Shown here: piece by piece, positions 1 through 10,197 of the stretch
Layout: the number at the start of each line of letters is the position of its first letter
Position numbering within the stretch: the stretch's first letter is position 1
Assembly (NCBI GenBank): GCA_903995115.1
Contig: LR877159.1
Coordinates: 186,001 to 250,000, forward strand
Direction of reading: 5' to 3'
Length of the DNA: 64,000 bases
Origin: Angomonas deanei
Lineage: Eukaryota; Euglenozoa; Kinetoplastea; Trypanosomatida; Trypanosomatidae
Made by a program: the position numbers and the translations under genes
Notes under the pieces: generated by a model
The model's database searches: none
What the model was told of the DNA's origin: nothing
Seen by the model: only the letters and a program-made list of their open reading frames with translations

Positions 1-1371
1 TATCCCCTTTTCGTGTCCTTTGTCCCCGTCCTCAACTAGTGCGTGCATGGACGAGTTGTATCGTTGCAGAAGGAAATCAAGATCGTTTCTACATTCCTCC
101 AATACCTGATTTATCACGCCGTCACCATGAATAAAATCCAATGGTTTATCGTCTGTGTACACTCTTCCGTAGTGCCTTGTCACTTCTGTGTAACAGGTAC
201 CTTCGCGATGACGCGTGTGAAACCCTACAAATGGTTTGTCAATGTTGTTCAACTGCTCTTTCACTGCGGCGGCAACCAAAGAAGAGGGCTTCAGATGACG
301 AAAGCCACGAATCATATCCTCTGCGGGATGAGGACAGAAAAAGGCCATTTCGGATTGAACGGCGACGATCGTCTCGTCGGGAGGAATACGCATGAGATAT
401 TCAACTGTTCGGGAGGAAGACCGCAGATGATACGAAAAGGATTTAGTGCGAGCTGTAAACTTTACTCTAAGCATCTCTGCTTCGGCTGCCTCCCCGCTAC
501 TTATATTGTGTAGATAGGGTTCCAAAAATGCGCTCGAGCTAACAGATTTGCCACTATACTTGTAGTTGTCAAAATGATACAAGGCAAGAGGTATTTTGCC
601 TTTCTTTTGTTGGTTGAGGTACCTGAGGAAAAATGTGTGACTCACCACGCAAAACTGTTTCCCCAATTCCCCCATGTCCAGAAATAAATGACCATCAGCA
701 GAGTACTGTTTTTTATTTCGATACAGGTGCAAGGGCGGTAAAACAACAGTACGGCCGAGTTTTTTGGATAGTAATAACATATTCATAAGTGCCTGTATCT
801 GGTTATGCGTCCTCCCAAAAGCATTGAGCAACGGTATAATAAACAGTTTCGGGCACCTTTCCAAGTCATTGTATCCAACACTCGCCGAGTCACGTTCGTT
901 TGCGGGATGCATAGTAACTCTCTCGAAAACCGGAAAGTCTAGTTTATAAAGATCTCCGAAAAGGTTATGAAATTGGGCGATCGGCTTCGTTGTGGGCTCG
1001 GAAAGAGGCATAATCTTCCCCCTAACGTCAGGGGGGACCATATACTGGAACGTGGCTACACACTTATCAATACTGATGTAGGGCGCGTTGAGGTTAGAAT
1101 CAAATCTCACGTCAACAGTATTGTCGTCATACAGCCCACAAACATTTCCTATCGAAGGACTCCTGCTTTCTCTATCACTTTTCCCGATTTTACCGGCGCG
1201 CGCTAGCTCCTGAATTGCATTTATTTCGCTATTTTTCTGGTCGAGAGTTTTGGCTACATCCCACACAATAAGGCAAAGAGCCAACACCAGCAATGCAGCG
1301 TAACCTTTAATTTTGAGTCTATCAAACAGTCTGTGGCGCCCGAGCTTTAAGAAATAGCGTATGTGTTTCAT
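1..1371 (-). CDS. O-fucosyltransferase-like protein, partial (C-terminus off window)
   Basis: An open minus-strand frame runs from an ATG at 1371 to the window edge without a stop (457 residues present). It is a type II membrane protein: a short basic N-terminus, then one hydrophobic anchor at about residues 22-38 (GYAALLVLALCLIVW), then a lumenal domain. GRTHNQ near residue 187 and HTRHREG near 388 match the GDP-fucose-binding motifs of the protein O-fucosyltransferase fold (GR..NQ and H.R.R). It is a close paralogue of the gene at 8463-10163, sharing long identical stretches such as ERDSASVGYNDLERCPKLFI. Likely role: Golgi transfer of fucose or a related sugar to surface glycans. The acceptor cannot be told from sequence. 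The missing C-terminal part is predicted to lie just left of the window. Confidence 0.75.
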   Translation of the reverse strand, partial: MKHIRYFLKLGRHRLFDRLKIKGYAALLVLALCLIVWDVAKTLDQKNSEINAIQELARAGKIGKSDRESRSPSIGNVCGLYDDNTVDVRFDSNLNAPYISIDKCVATFQYMVPPDVRGKIMPLSEPTTKPIAQFHNLFGDLYKLDFPVFERVTMHPANERDSASVGYNDLERCPKLFIIPLLNAFGRTHNQIQALMNMLLLSKKLGRTVVLPPLHLYRNKKQYSADGHLFLDMGELGKQFCVVSHTFFLRYLNQQKKGKIPLALYHFDNYKYSGKSVSSSAFLEPYLHNISSGEAAEAEMLRVKFTARTKSFSYHLRSSSRTVEYLMRIPPDETIVAVQSEMAFFCPHPAEDMIRGFRHLKPSSLVAAAVKEQLNNIDKPFVGFHTRHREGTCYTEVTRHYGRVYTDDKPLDFIHGDGVINQVLEECRNDLDFLLQRYNSSMHALVEDGDKGHEKGI

Positions 1372-1667
1372 CACAGCTATCAATAAAGTATCCCGACGAA
1401 ACAATACACCAGAGACTCCTACACGTATTGCGCTTCTTTTTCACCGAATCGAGAAAAGGGAGAAGAGGAAGAAAATTAAAAAACACCGATTTCAAAAAGC
1501 TCTCCAACTGTGGTAACAGCCGCACACGACAAGCATAAACAAAAATAACTCTTAGCAAATCACTGTATAAACCTGTATACCCGGCTCTCATCAAGCACAC
1601 AAGAAATTTCCACAGCGCTCGCCACGTTACACCAAATGCAACCCACACCTTTCCATTGCAGCTGCTG

Positions 1668-3518
1668 TCAATCACCCCTCTTACGCTTCTCCTGCAGCAC
1701 CTCCGCACACAGGTTGCACATGGGCGAAGGGCCGTACACGATCCGACGGAAACTCTCCGACCACTGCGACACGTCCGTCACGTCCCGCCACGCGAAGAGT
1801 CGCATTAGTTGCTCGTCGTCCTCCTCAAGCTCCCTCAGATAGTCCCCCAGTGCCTCGTACGGCTCCTCACTGTCAGACGGATAAAGAATGTTGATCATGT
1901 CCGGGTAGTGGTTGACGTCGCACTCGGTGCGTCCCTTCCCGATACGCTTATTCTCCAAAGATAAGATTGATGTACTATTGGGTTTCGAGAACGTGCGCAG
2001 CGGCGCCTCGCGTTCGCGTATACTTTCGCGGTGCACACGCGTCACACGATTGTGAAACTTGAAGTGTTTCAACAGCTCCACAATGCTGTCGGGACGCGGC
2101 ACGTGGTCGGCCACTTCACTCGTGCCGAACACCAGCGGCACAGCACCACCCAACAGAGCATTGTACACCTTCTCCGTCACGTATCCTTTCTCCACGTTGT
2201 TCTCAAACACCATGAAGTACTTGTAGTGCCGTATCACACACCGCACCGCTTGATACCTCTCCTTGAGCGGGAACGATTTCACCCTCACCGACCTACCCTC
2301 CGTGAGGTTCACCGTCAGGGGGGTCCACGGGACAGTGCCGCACTTCAGATCCTGGATTCGACGGTTGATCAGCCGCTTCCCTTTACACTTACCGTAATTG
2401 TGGACGGGATAGTATCTTGCGATTCTGTCCAGTTGATCGGTACGTTTGTTTACACAGCTAGCCAGCAGTATAGCGATAGCAGACTCCCTCGCCTTCCACC
2501 TCTCCACGCGTCGCGGATGCACGAGTGCGGGTGTGTTCAGAGCGGGGTCCGTGGACAGGGACAGATCCACTAGGTGAAGCGGGCTGCCCGACCGGTACGA
2601 CTGCAGCACATCGCGCGTCACCCGCTCGGTCGAGCTCAGCCGCCGCTGCTGCTCTTCGCCCTCCGGCAGGCCGCACAAAGCGTCGTGGGCGCAGCTGCCG
2701 TCCCGCAGACGTCTGTTCACCTCTAGCAGCACGTTAAAGGCGGCGAGGGATTGGTGCCCCATGGACCAGTTGCGTATCTTCAACGACGCGGCCATCTCTC
2801 GTGCGACGGAAGGGCCGTAAATACCCTTCCAGTACACCTCCGGTGTCATGCCCGGGAGCACAACCAGCTCGTCGTACTGCTCCAGGTAGTGGGGGTTATA
2901 TACGCGGTTTTCGGTGAAACTTTCTCCCATCCAGTAAACAGTTTTTCGAGGGAATAGACGCACCAGTTTGCCCTCCGAGTCAGTAGTGGTGATGACAGGG
3001 GGTCCTCCGTGAAAGTGGCTCATCCAGATATCGCTACTGGTGAATACATCCTTGTTGATTGCATGTTTTATATGATTTACATACTCGCACCGAAACGTGT
3101 CCTGTAGCGTCAGCACGCGTTTTTCAGCGGTTTGCACATCGGTAACAGCAATATTTCCCAGCATTAAGTCTTCGACATTGACATCGAAACTGCTGTCACT
3201 ACCCGTTAGAGAGAAATCGACACAGAAAAAGGTGCACCTATCATTATTCAGTAATGTGGCGTTGGATTCATCGTGGCACATTTGAAAAGTAATATCACCT
3301 GTCACTTGAATTGTATTCTTTGCCTCGCCCTGAATGCGAATGAATCTTGCTCCTGGAGTTGACGTGGTATAGCGCATGCACACTCTCGTGGGTTTTAACA
3401 CACAGTAGAGCAAGATAACCAAAACAATGAGACCAACTAGACGCCAAGTATATCTCTTCCAGGCCGCAAAGGTGCGTACTCTGCCCCACCTGAATTTACG
3501 TAAACCGTGTTTATTCAT
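1668..3518 (-). CDS. GT10 alpha-1,3-fucosyltransferase-like protein
   Basis: Protein of 616 residues, starting at the ATG at 3518; the GTG one codon upstream is not needed. A basic N-terminus precedes a single membrane anchor at about residues 26-44 (WRLVGLIVLVILLYCVL), giving Golgi type II topology. The GT10 donor-site signature is clear near residues 440-462: YKYFMVFENNVEKGYV, then TEKVYNALLGGAVPLVFG, matching the family pattern FE(N)...DYVTEK...A...G.VP...G. An HFHGGPP stretch near residue 175 may be part of the acceptor domain. Several N-glycosylation sequons are present. Family knowledge: GT10 enzymes transfer fucose from GDP-fucose in alpha-1,3/1,4 linkage to GlcNAc. At about 616 residues it is longer than typical animal members (350-400), mainly because of an extended N-terminal half. 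It sits between an O-fucosyltransferase-like gene and two GT31-like genes. Confidence 0.85.
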   Translation of the reverse strand: MNKHGLRKFRWGRVRTFAAWKRYTWRLVGLIVLVILLYCVLKPTRVCMRYTTSTPGARFIRIQGEAKNTIQVTGDITFQMCHDESNATLLNNDRCTFFCVDFSLTGSDSSFDVNVEDLMLGNIAVTDVQTAEKRVLTLQDTFRCEYVNHIKHAINKDVFTSSDIWMSHFHGGPPVITTTDSEGKLVRLFPRKTVYWMGESFTENRVYNPHYLEQYDELVVLPGMTPEVYWKGIYGPSVAREMAASLKIRNWSMGHQSLAAFNVLLEVNRRLRDGSCAHDALCGLPEGEEQQRRLSSTERVTRDVLQSYRSGSPLHLVDLSLSTDPALNTPALVHPRRVERWKARESAIAILLASCVNKRTDQLDRIARYYPVHNYGKCKGKRLINRRIQDLKCGTVPWTPLTVNLTEGRSVRVKSFPLKERYQAVRCVIRHYKYFMVFENNVEKGYVTEKVYNALLGGAVPLVFGTSEVADHVPRPDSIVELLKHFKFHNRVTRVHRESIREREAPLRTFSKPNSTSILSLENKRIGKGRTECDVNHYPDMINILYPSDSEEPYEALGDYLRELEEDDEQLMRLFAWRDVTDVSQWSESFRRIVYGPSPMCNLCAEVLQEKRKRGD

Positions 3519-3767
3519 CACTTATTCTAATGGGCAAACACTAGCATGAATAAGGGTAGAGAAAGGACAGTAAATACAGAAAGTAAGCTGTGAACGGAGT
3601 ACTGTCAAATACAGCCCCACCGTACTTAAACACTCTCGCAGCGCAATTCAACTGACAACCGGCAAACTGTCCACATGGAATGCCGCACACAAGCCACTTC
3701 CCCGGTACGCAGCACAAACCACAGCTTCACGGGGGAACCGTCAACCAAGCTGTCCGTACTACAGCAA

Positions 3768-5612
3768 TCAGTTTTTCTGTTCTGTCTTTGAGTCCTTATG
3801 TCGACGGCAGCACAAATGGTGCTGTGGGAGACCAACCACATTCACGGCAGGGTCGCCGTCAGGCGGTGTGATATTCAGTAACTTTCTGTCGAACTTGCTC
3901 GACACCGTTGATGCTCTCAACAAGTCGGTAGTGTTGGTCGACACGCCTAACGCGAACGGCAGACTTGTGGTGTGCGTGTCGTCCCACCACGGCGCGTCGT
4001 TACCTAGCGTCGCATCGCGGCGAGAGGGGTCCGAGGGAAACAATTCCTGCCACAGGGGGGACTGCTCAAGGGCGGCGAAGTTGATGTGATCGTACACGTC
4101 ATCCTCATCCCACCGCAACTCTTGAATGAACTTCACCGTCTCGCTGTCGCTGCGGTTGAACAGACCAGTGGGGTTGCTCATGTACAGGAAAAGCTGGTAA
4201 AACCTTTCTGGCGTTCTTCGAATGTGAGTGCAGATGGTATTCTTGCGGTGAGGGTTGGCGTTATAGTCATATAGAAGAATGTCGTGAATCCTGCACGGTG
4301 ACTCCACGCGGTGATACGGTAAGTCCACCTTTTCATTGTGGTCTCGAAGTGATCGTTCCCTCATATACCATCCCACGTATCTAACAAGAACAGATACGGC
4401 CACGTCCTCACCTACGAGCTCATATTGCGTGTAGAGGTCTTGGCGGCTAACTTCGTAGGGCTCTAATGCGAGCTGAATCATTCTTCGAATGTGATTTGAG
4501 TGTGAAGTTGGGTTTAAGGGCTCCCCCTCATCCGGAAGGTCATGGAGGGTCCGCAACAGCGAATTGCTTAATACGACAAAAAAACCGGGTGTGAAAAAGG
4601 AGCCCCGAAACTCCCTCCTTATTCCGTAGTACGCTCCACTTATCCTATAGTGTTTGCTCTTTCGGCTGAAAGCGTCCATCTCAGCCCGCATGGTCTCTAA
4701 CTCGATCAACAACTGCGGGACCTTGTAGAAAACGTCGTCGTCTGCCTCCCCAATAAACGGCACGTTGGGGAACTGATAAGAGGCATACAGCAAGAAGGTG
4801 AAAACAACTTTAGACAGACCCACATGAACATCGCTCCGCCACTTGCTATAGGCACCAGAAGCGTTGCCAGTCACGTTACCGTTTGGTTGGGTGTAATTGA
4901 TCATCCACAGCACGTCAAGATGCTTGAGAGATTCGTCCACGGCAAAGCGTGTTATGCGCAACTCCGTCGGTGGTGTCACAGTCCTCAGCGATTCGTCACC
5001 CCCACTGACTACCGTCGCATCTCTGTAGTGCGTCACCTGTAATGACTCCGTCGTGCTGTAGTGTGCTGACAGGATATACAAAAACAGTATCTCGTCACGA
5101 AACCCATTCCGGCGTGTTGCCGCTCCCTTGTACCGCAGGAAGGTGTCGCGCTGGGAGTTTCGCATGTTGCGGCGGTCAGAGTCAGGGGCCGATATTCCTT
5201 GCACCAAAAGATAAGGATTTCCCTTCCGCGCCTTGCTGGAAGGGAGGGCCCACCACGGGTACATGGAGGTGTCGCCTTGAGGAGCGTCACACCGAATATC
5301 ATCCGTTGTATAGCGTTCCCTCGCCGCCAGCAGCGAACTGTGAAGCGAAGGGTTGTGCGTCGCCTTGAAGGTGGAGCACGTCAGCACCACATGAAGAGGG
5401 GTGATCCGTCCTCTTATCGATTGTTCATTGGTCAGAGAGGGGTATCGGCTGAGATCAACCGGCGTGGGATATGTCTCGTTCCTTTGGTAGAGAAGAGCAA
5501 CCGTTAAGCACAACAGCAGACAGCCTATCAATGCGAAGCACAGCCTGTGGTCCAGCTTTACTCTTCTTATTCTAGCCAAGGGAGTCCTAAAGTGGTGCCG
5601 AACTCTCTTCAT
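3768..5612 (-). CDS. GT31-like beta-1,3-glycosyltransferase, copy 1
   Basis: Protein of 614 residues from the ATG at 5612. Type II membrane topology: basic N-terminus, anchor at about residues 22-41 (LCFALIGCLLLCLTVALLY), lumenal catalytic domain. The GT31 features are FIGEADDDVFYKVPQL near residue 290 (the DxD-type metal/UDP-sugar site) and GEDVAVSVLV near residue 404 (the acidic ED(V) catalytic region). The RDTFLRYKG...FRDEILFLYIL block corresponds to the family's early conserved segment. This is the enzyme type annotated in Leishmania as phosphoglycan beta-1,3-galactosyltransferase and used in T. brucei for surface glycan side chains. Donor and acceptor are not determinable here. Paralogues lie at 6114-7945 (very close) and 54762-56703 (distant). 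A pyrimidine tract at about 5685-5715 lies upstream and fits a splice acceptor. Confidence 0.85.
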   Translation of the reverse strand: MKRVRHHFRTPLARIRRVKLDHRLCFALIGCLLLCLTVALLYQRNETYPTPVDLSRYPSLTNEQSIRGRITPLHVVLTCSTFKATHNPSLHSSLLAARERYTTDDIRCDAPQGDTSMYPWWALPSSKARKGNPYLLVQGISAPDSDRRNMRNSQRDTFLRYKGAATRRNGFRDEILFLYILSAHYSTTESLQVTHYRDATVVSGGDESLRTVTPPTELRITRFAVDESLKHLDVLWMINYTQPNGNVTGNASGAYSKWRSDVHVGLSKVVFTFLLYASYQFPNVPFIGEADDDVFYKVPQLLIELETMRAEMDAFSRKSKHYRISGAYYGIRREFRGSFFTPGFFVVLSNSLLRTLHDLPDEGEPLNPTSHSNHIRRMIQLALEPYEVSRQDLYTQYELVGEDVAVSVLVRYVGWYMRERSLRDHNEKVDLPYHRVESPCRIHDILLYDYNANPHRKNTICTHIRRTPERFYQLFLYMSNPTGLFNRSDSETVKFIQELRWDEDDVYDHINFAALEQSPLWQELFPSDPSRRDATLGNDAPWWDDTHTTSLPFALGVSTNTTDLLRASTVSSKFDRKLLNITPPDGDPAVNVVGLPQHHLCCRRHKDSKTEQKN

Positions 5613-6113
5613 CTTTTCACTATAATGTTACTGCAGAAATAAGCACAAATCCCTACAGTTATTTTAAATTACTTCACGCAAGAGCGAGAGAGCAAGACAA
5701 AGAAAGAGGAGAGAATAAAATGGGATGGCTAGGAGAATTCAATACTACGCCCCTGCGCAGAAGTGGTGGTTGGTGAGCGGCAAAGTGAGGAAAAACTACA
5801 GCTTCACTATTTTTCATTATTATCTTACTGTGTATACACCAAAGTCCTACATGACACGGGTCCTGGTGCAGCACTGCGGAAGTAACTCATTGTCCCGTCC
5901 CCGTATCCCCCGCTTTCTCTTTTTTCAAAAGAAGGACGAAGCTCAGAAACTCACCACATATTATTGTCAGCAGCCGAAACAAATTTCATTTCGAGAGGGG
6001 AATTACGCGCGTATCAGACGGCTAACTAGTCTCGCGCTACTCCTGCATCACCTCCGTGCACGCGCTGCGCATGGGCAAGGGGTAAATCAACCGACCTGTG
6101 TGCGTCACGCAAA
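5613..6113. other. Intergenic spacer between the two GT31-like genes
   Basis: No gene. Part of it (about 5740-5990) resembles 8040-8310, the spacer 3' of the next gene, with a near-identical core beginning GTCCCGTCC...CGTATCCCCC at 5893 and 8205. It contains the pyrimidine tract for the gene at 3768-5612. Confidence 0.6.
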
Positions 6114-7945
6114 TCAGTGTCTCTGGCGAGCTTTAGAGTCCTTATGTCGGCGACAGCTCAAGTGACGCCGGTGGACCCCGACCACATTCACAGCGTGGTC
6201 GCCGTCAGGCGGTGTGATATTCAGTAACCTTCGGTCGAATTTGCTCGACACCGTTGACGCTCTCAACACGTCAGTAGTATTCGTCGACACGCCCAATCCG
6301 AACGGCAGGCGCGTGATGTGTGTGTAGTCCCACCATCGATTGCCATTATCTAATGTCGCCTCGCGTCGCGCGGGGTCCGCGGGGAACAGCTCCTCCCACA
6401 GGGGCGACTGCTCCAGGGCGGTAAAGTTGATCTTATCGTACGCGTCATCCTCATCCCACCGCAGTTCTTGAATGAACTTCGCCGTCTCGTTGTCGTTGCG
6501 GTTGAACAGCCCAGCGGGGTTGCTCATGTACAGAAAAAGCTGGTAATGCGTTATCGGTGACCTTCGTATATGGGTGCAAATGGTGTTCTGGCGATGAGGA
6601 TTGGCGTTAAAGTCATATATAAGAATATCGTGTACTCTGCACGGTGAGTCCACACGGTAATACACCAAATCCACCTTTTCTTTATGGTGGCGGAGTGATC
6701 GTTCCACCATGTACTGTTGCATGAAGTGGACAAGAAGTCCTACGGCTACGTCCTCGTTCTTCAACCAATATTGCTTGTAGAGACGCTGACGCCTACCTTC
6801 GTAGGGCTCTAATGCGAGTTGAATTATTGTTTGAAGACGACCCACAGGCGAAGATAGGTTTAAGGGCTCCCCCTCATCCGGTAGGTCATGGAGAGTCCGA
6901 AACAGCGAATTACTTAATACGACAAAAAAACCAGGCGTGAAAACACACTTATCAACCGGTCTCATCAGTCCGTAGAACGCTCCACGTATGTTATAGTGTT
7001 TGCTCTGTCGATTAAAAGTGTCCATCTCAGCCTGCATGGTCTCTAACTCGATCAACAACTGCGGGACCTTGTAGAAAACGTCGTCGTCCCCCTCGCCAAT
7101 GAACGGCACGTCGGGGAACTGATAAGAGGCGTACAGTAAGTAAGTGAGAACACATCTGGACATGCCCACACCCATATTAAACTGCCAATGACTGTGGCCT
7201 CCAGAATCGTTCTTAGTGATGTTACCGTTTGGTTCGGTAAAATTGGTCATCCAGAGCACATCACGGTACTTGAGCGACTCCTCCACGGCAAAGTTTGTCG
7301 TGTACAGCTCCGTCGGCGGCGTCACACTCCTCAGAGACTTGCCACCCCCACTGACCACCGTCGCATCTCTGTAGTCCGTCACCTGCAGCGACTCCGTCGT
7401 GCTGTGGTGTGCTGCCAGGACATACAGAAACAGTATCTTGTCACGAAACCCATTCCGGCGTGTCGCCACTCCCTTATACCGCAGGAAGGTGTCGCGCTGA
7501 GCGTTACGCATGGCACGGCGGTCGGTATCCACCGTCGGTATGCCGTGGACCAAAAGATAAGGATTTTCCTTCCGCGCCTTGCTGGAAGGAAGGGCCCACC
7601 ACGGGTACATGGAGGCGTCGCCTTGAGCAGCGCCACAACCAACAGTAGCGTGTTTTTCCTTGACCGCCGTGAGCGCACCGTACAGCGAAGGGTCGTGCGT
7701 CGCCTTGAAGGTGGAGCACGTCAGCACCACATGCAGAGGGGTGATCTGTCCTCTTATCGATTGTTCACTGGTGAGTTTTTTGTATTTACTCATAGGGGGC
7801 GATGTAGGATACCGTCCATCGTAAATGCAAGCAAAAGCCAAGCACATTAGCAGACACCCTATCAATGCGTAATACAGCCCGAGCTTGAACTTTCCTCTTC
7901 TTATTTCAGTCAAAAAGTCCTAATGGTGAGTCGAACCCTCTTCAT
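6114..7945 (-). CDS. GT31-like beta-1,3-glycosyltransferase, copy 2 (apparent frame break near start)
   Basis: Close paralogue of the gene at 3768-5612, with FIGEGDDDVFYKVPQL (metal/donor site), NEDVAVGLLV, and the anchor YYALIGCLLMCLAFACIY. The long open frame (up to 7913) begins at TTG after a stop and has no early ATG. Upstream, the ATG at 7945 opens MKRVRLTIRT, which matches the start of copy 1 (MKRVRHHFRT). The two parts are one base out of register at an A5 run on the plus strand (7912-7916). The gene therefore most likely starts at 7945 and has a one-base deletion there, real or from sequencing. If the deletion is real, translation from the next in-frame ATG would lose part of the membrane anchor. 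Role as for copy 1. The sequence 3' of this gene resembles that 3' of the next gene (see 5613-6113). Confidence 0.8.
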
Positions 7946-8462
7946 CTTCCAATACTACTATAGAAAAGAATACAAATATTCACGTTCGTTCTGGAGTGTT
8001 TCGAGTAAGAGAGAGAGACAAAGGTGTGAATAAAGTGAGACCGTTAGGAGAAGTCGATCGTACAGCGTCAATCTACACATAATTGGTAAACGGAAAAGTG
8101 AAACAAAGTCACAGCTTCATTGTTTTTTTGTTATTATTTTACCGTCTATTCGTCAAAGCATTACACAACAGGAGTTCTGCCGCAGTACTACGAAAGTAGC
8201 TCACCGTCCCGTCCGCGTATCCCCCGCTTTCTCTTTTTTTTAAAAGAAGGACGAAGCTCAGAAACTCACCGCATTTTATTGTCAGCAACGAAAACAAATA
8301 TCATTTTCCACGCCAAATTGGATAAAGGGGAAATTGTAACTGTAAGGTTATATTTACCCCAACCCAAGCACGGTGTCGCCGGGGGGCAAGAAGAAATGAC
8401 GACCAGCAATTCTCTCAAGTAGAGGCGAGCGAAATGAGCGAAGGATGCAATGATAAAGGCAT
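7946..8462. other. Intergenic spacer, related to 5613-6113
   Basis: No gene seen. It shares the duplicated block described under 5613-6113. A CTCTCTC-type tract on the minus strand (about 8008-8022) would serve the GT31-like copy 2. Confidence 0.55.
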
Positions 8463-10163
8463 TTACACTTGAAACATGTAGTGATAGTAGCCTAGCATCA
8501 GGCCATTGCATTCACGACCTTCCGCCAGTCTTTTAAACACAACATTCTGGGAAAATGACGACAGTGTATTTCCCCAAAAAAATGTGGCCTCCGCTGCTAC
8601 GAAATAGTCTACGAATAGGTGAATGGTTTGGTCCACAAAAAAGTGGTCCAAGCTATTGTTTCGCACGATTTTTTGCGCATCCGAAATGAGAGTGTCATCT
8701 TCCTTGTAAAGATGAACATTTGAAGATGGATAGTGTTTCAGAAGAAGATCACGTAAATGTTCCACTGGCCGCTGGCCGTCGGTGGCCAAGTACACCGGTA
8801 TCCCCTTTTCATGCCCACTGTCCCCGTCCTCAGCTAGCATGCGCATGGACGCGTTGTATCGTTGCAGAAGGAAATTGAGATCGTTTTTACATTCCTCCAA
8901 AACTTGCTTAATTAGACTGTCGCTATTTGAAACCTTCAATGATTTACCTTTTGTATGTATGTCTCGGTAATGTATTGTCAACTCCTTGTTACAAGTACCT
9001 TCGCGATGGCGTGTGTGCAACCCTATGAATGGTTTTTCAATGGTACTCAACTGCTCTTTCACTGCGGTAGCAACCAAAGAAGAGGGCTTCAGATGACGAA
9101 AGCCACGAATCATATCCTCTACTGGGTGACGGGAGAAAAAGGCCATTTCGGATTGAACGGCAACGATCGTCTCGTCGGGGGGAATACGCGTGAGATATTC
9201 GGTTATCCGGAGGGAGAACCGGCGGGCTACCGGCACGGGTTTATACTGTACGGTAAAATTTACCCTAAGCATCTCTGCTTCAGCCGCCTCCCCGCTACTT
9301 ATATTGTGTAGATAGGGTTCCAAAAATGCGCTCGAGTTAAGACGCTCGTCACGACGCTTTTCCCTGCTAGAGTGATAATAGGTCAAAGCCACTTCTTTTT
9401 TCCCCAGTTGATCGAGGTATCTGAGGAAGAACGTGTGACTCACTACGCAAAACTGTTTCCCCAATTCCTTCATGTCCAGAAACAAATGACCATCAGCAGA
9501 GTACTGCTTTTTTTTCTCCCGTTGTAGATATATGGGCGATAAAACAACAGTGCGGTCGAGTTTTTTGGATAGTAATAGTATACTCATGAACTCCTGTAGC
9601 TGGTTATGCGTCCGCCCATAGTCATGAAGGAGCGGTATAATAAACAGTTTCGGGCACCTTTCCAAGTCATTGTATCCAACACTCGCCGAGTCACGTTCGT
9701 TTGCGGGATGCATAGTAACTCTCTCGAAAACCGGAAAGTCTACTTTATAATGGTTTTCAGAGAAATTATGAAATTGGGCGATCGGCTTCGTTGTGGGCTC
9801 GGAAAGAGGCATAATCTTCCCCCTAACGTCAGGGGGCACGATATACTGGAACGTGGCTACACACTCGTCAATGCTGATGTTGGGCGCGTTGAGGTTAGAA
9901 TCAAATCTCACGTCAACCATGCTGTTGCCACGCAGCTGGCAAATATTTCCTTTGCTTCTTCGAGCTATATCCAGCTCCAGGCCTATCGTTACATCCCACA
10001 GGACAAGGAAAAGAACCAACACTAGCAGAGCAATGCAAACCTTAATTCTGTACTTATACAAAAATTTTGCACCCCGCGTCCCTGAGAAAAAACGCGCTTT
10101 CCGCCCCGCAGCTTTAACCGACGTGGCCAGGCGGGACAACCCACCGGACATTCGTACGCGCAT
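8463..10163 (-). CDS. O-fucosyltransferase-like protein
   Basis: Protein of 566 residues. I chose the ATG at 10163 rather than the upstream in-frame ATG at 10286, because the extra stretch is encoded by the pyrimidine tract (TNFFFFLPLL) that precedes a CTTAG acceptor seven bases before 10163, and because the paralogue at 1-1371 starts near this point. One membrane anchor lies near residues 40-55 (VCIALLVLVLFLVLWDV). Motifs are GRTHNQ, then HTRHREG, then a C-terminal block (FVDQTIHLFVDYFVAAEATF) that resembles the O-fucosyltransferase C-terminal region guarding the donor pocket. Likely a Golgi GDP-sugar-dependent transferase. Similarity to plant, animal and bacterial O-FucT-fold enzymes is at motif level only, so the linkage made is unknown. 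Confidence 0.78.
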   Translation of the reverse strand: MRVRMSGGLSRLATSVKAAGRKARFFSGTRGAKFLYKYRIKVCIALLVLVLFLVLWDVTIGLELDIARRSKGNICQLRGNSMVDVRFDSNLNAPNISIDECVATFQYIVPPDVRGKIMPLSEPTTKPIAQFHNFSENHYKVDFPVFERVTMHPANERDSASVGYNDLERCPKLFIIPLLHDYGRTHNQLQEFMSILLLSKKLDRTVVLSPIYLQREKKKQYSADGHLFLDMKELGKQFCVVSHTFFLRYLDQLGKKEVALTYYHSSREKRRDERLNSSAFLEPYLHNISSGEAAEAEMLRVNFTVQYKPVPVARRFSLRITEYLTRIPPDETIVAVQSEMAFFSRHPVEDMIRGFRHLKPSSLVATAVKEQLSTIEKPFIGLHTRHREGTCNKELTIHYRDIHTKGKSLKVSNSDSLIKQVLEECKNDLNFLLQRYNASMRMLAEDGDSGHEKGIPVYLATDGQRPVEHLRDLLLKHYPSSNVHLYKEDDTLISDAQKIVRNNSLDHFFVDQTIHLFVDYFVAAEATFFWGNTLSSFSQNVVFKRLAEGRECNGLMLGYYHYMFQV

Positions 10164-10170
10164 TGTTCTT

Positions 10171-10197
10171 CTAAGAAGAGGGAGAAAAAAAAAAAAG
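10171..10197 (-). promoter_or_regulatory. Predicted spliced-leader acceptor for the O-fucosyltransferase-like gene
   Basis: Read on the minus strand, a T12 run and TCTCCCTCTTCTT lead to an AG at 10172-10171, seven bases before the ATG at 10163. This is the classical trypanosomatid trans-splicing arrangement and decides the start codon. The resulting 5' UTR would be unusually short. Confidence 0.6.

Noticed and set aside
1322-1708. Minus-strand frame of 128 codons
   Set aside because: It overlaps the start of the O-FucT-like gene and the end of the GT10 gene in another frame and has no recognisable content; it is a shadow plus spacer.
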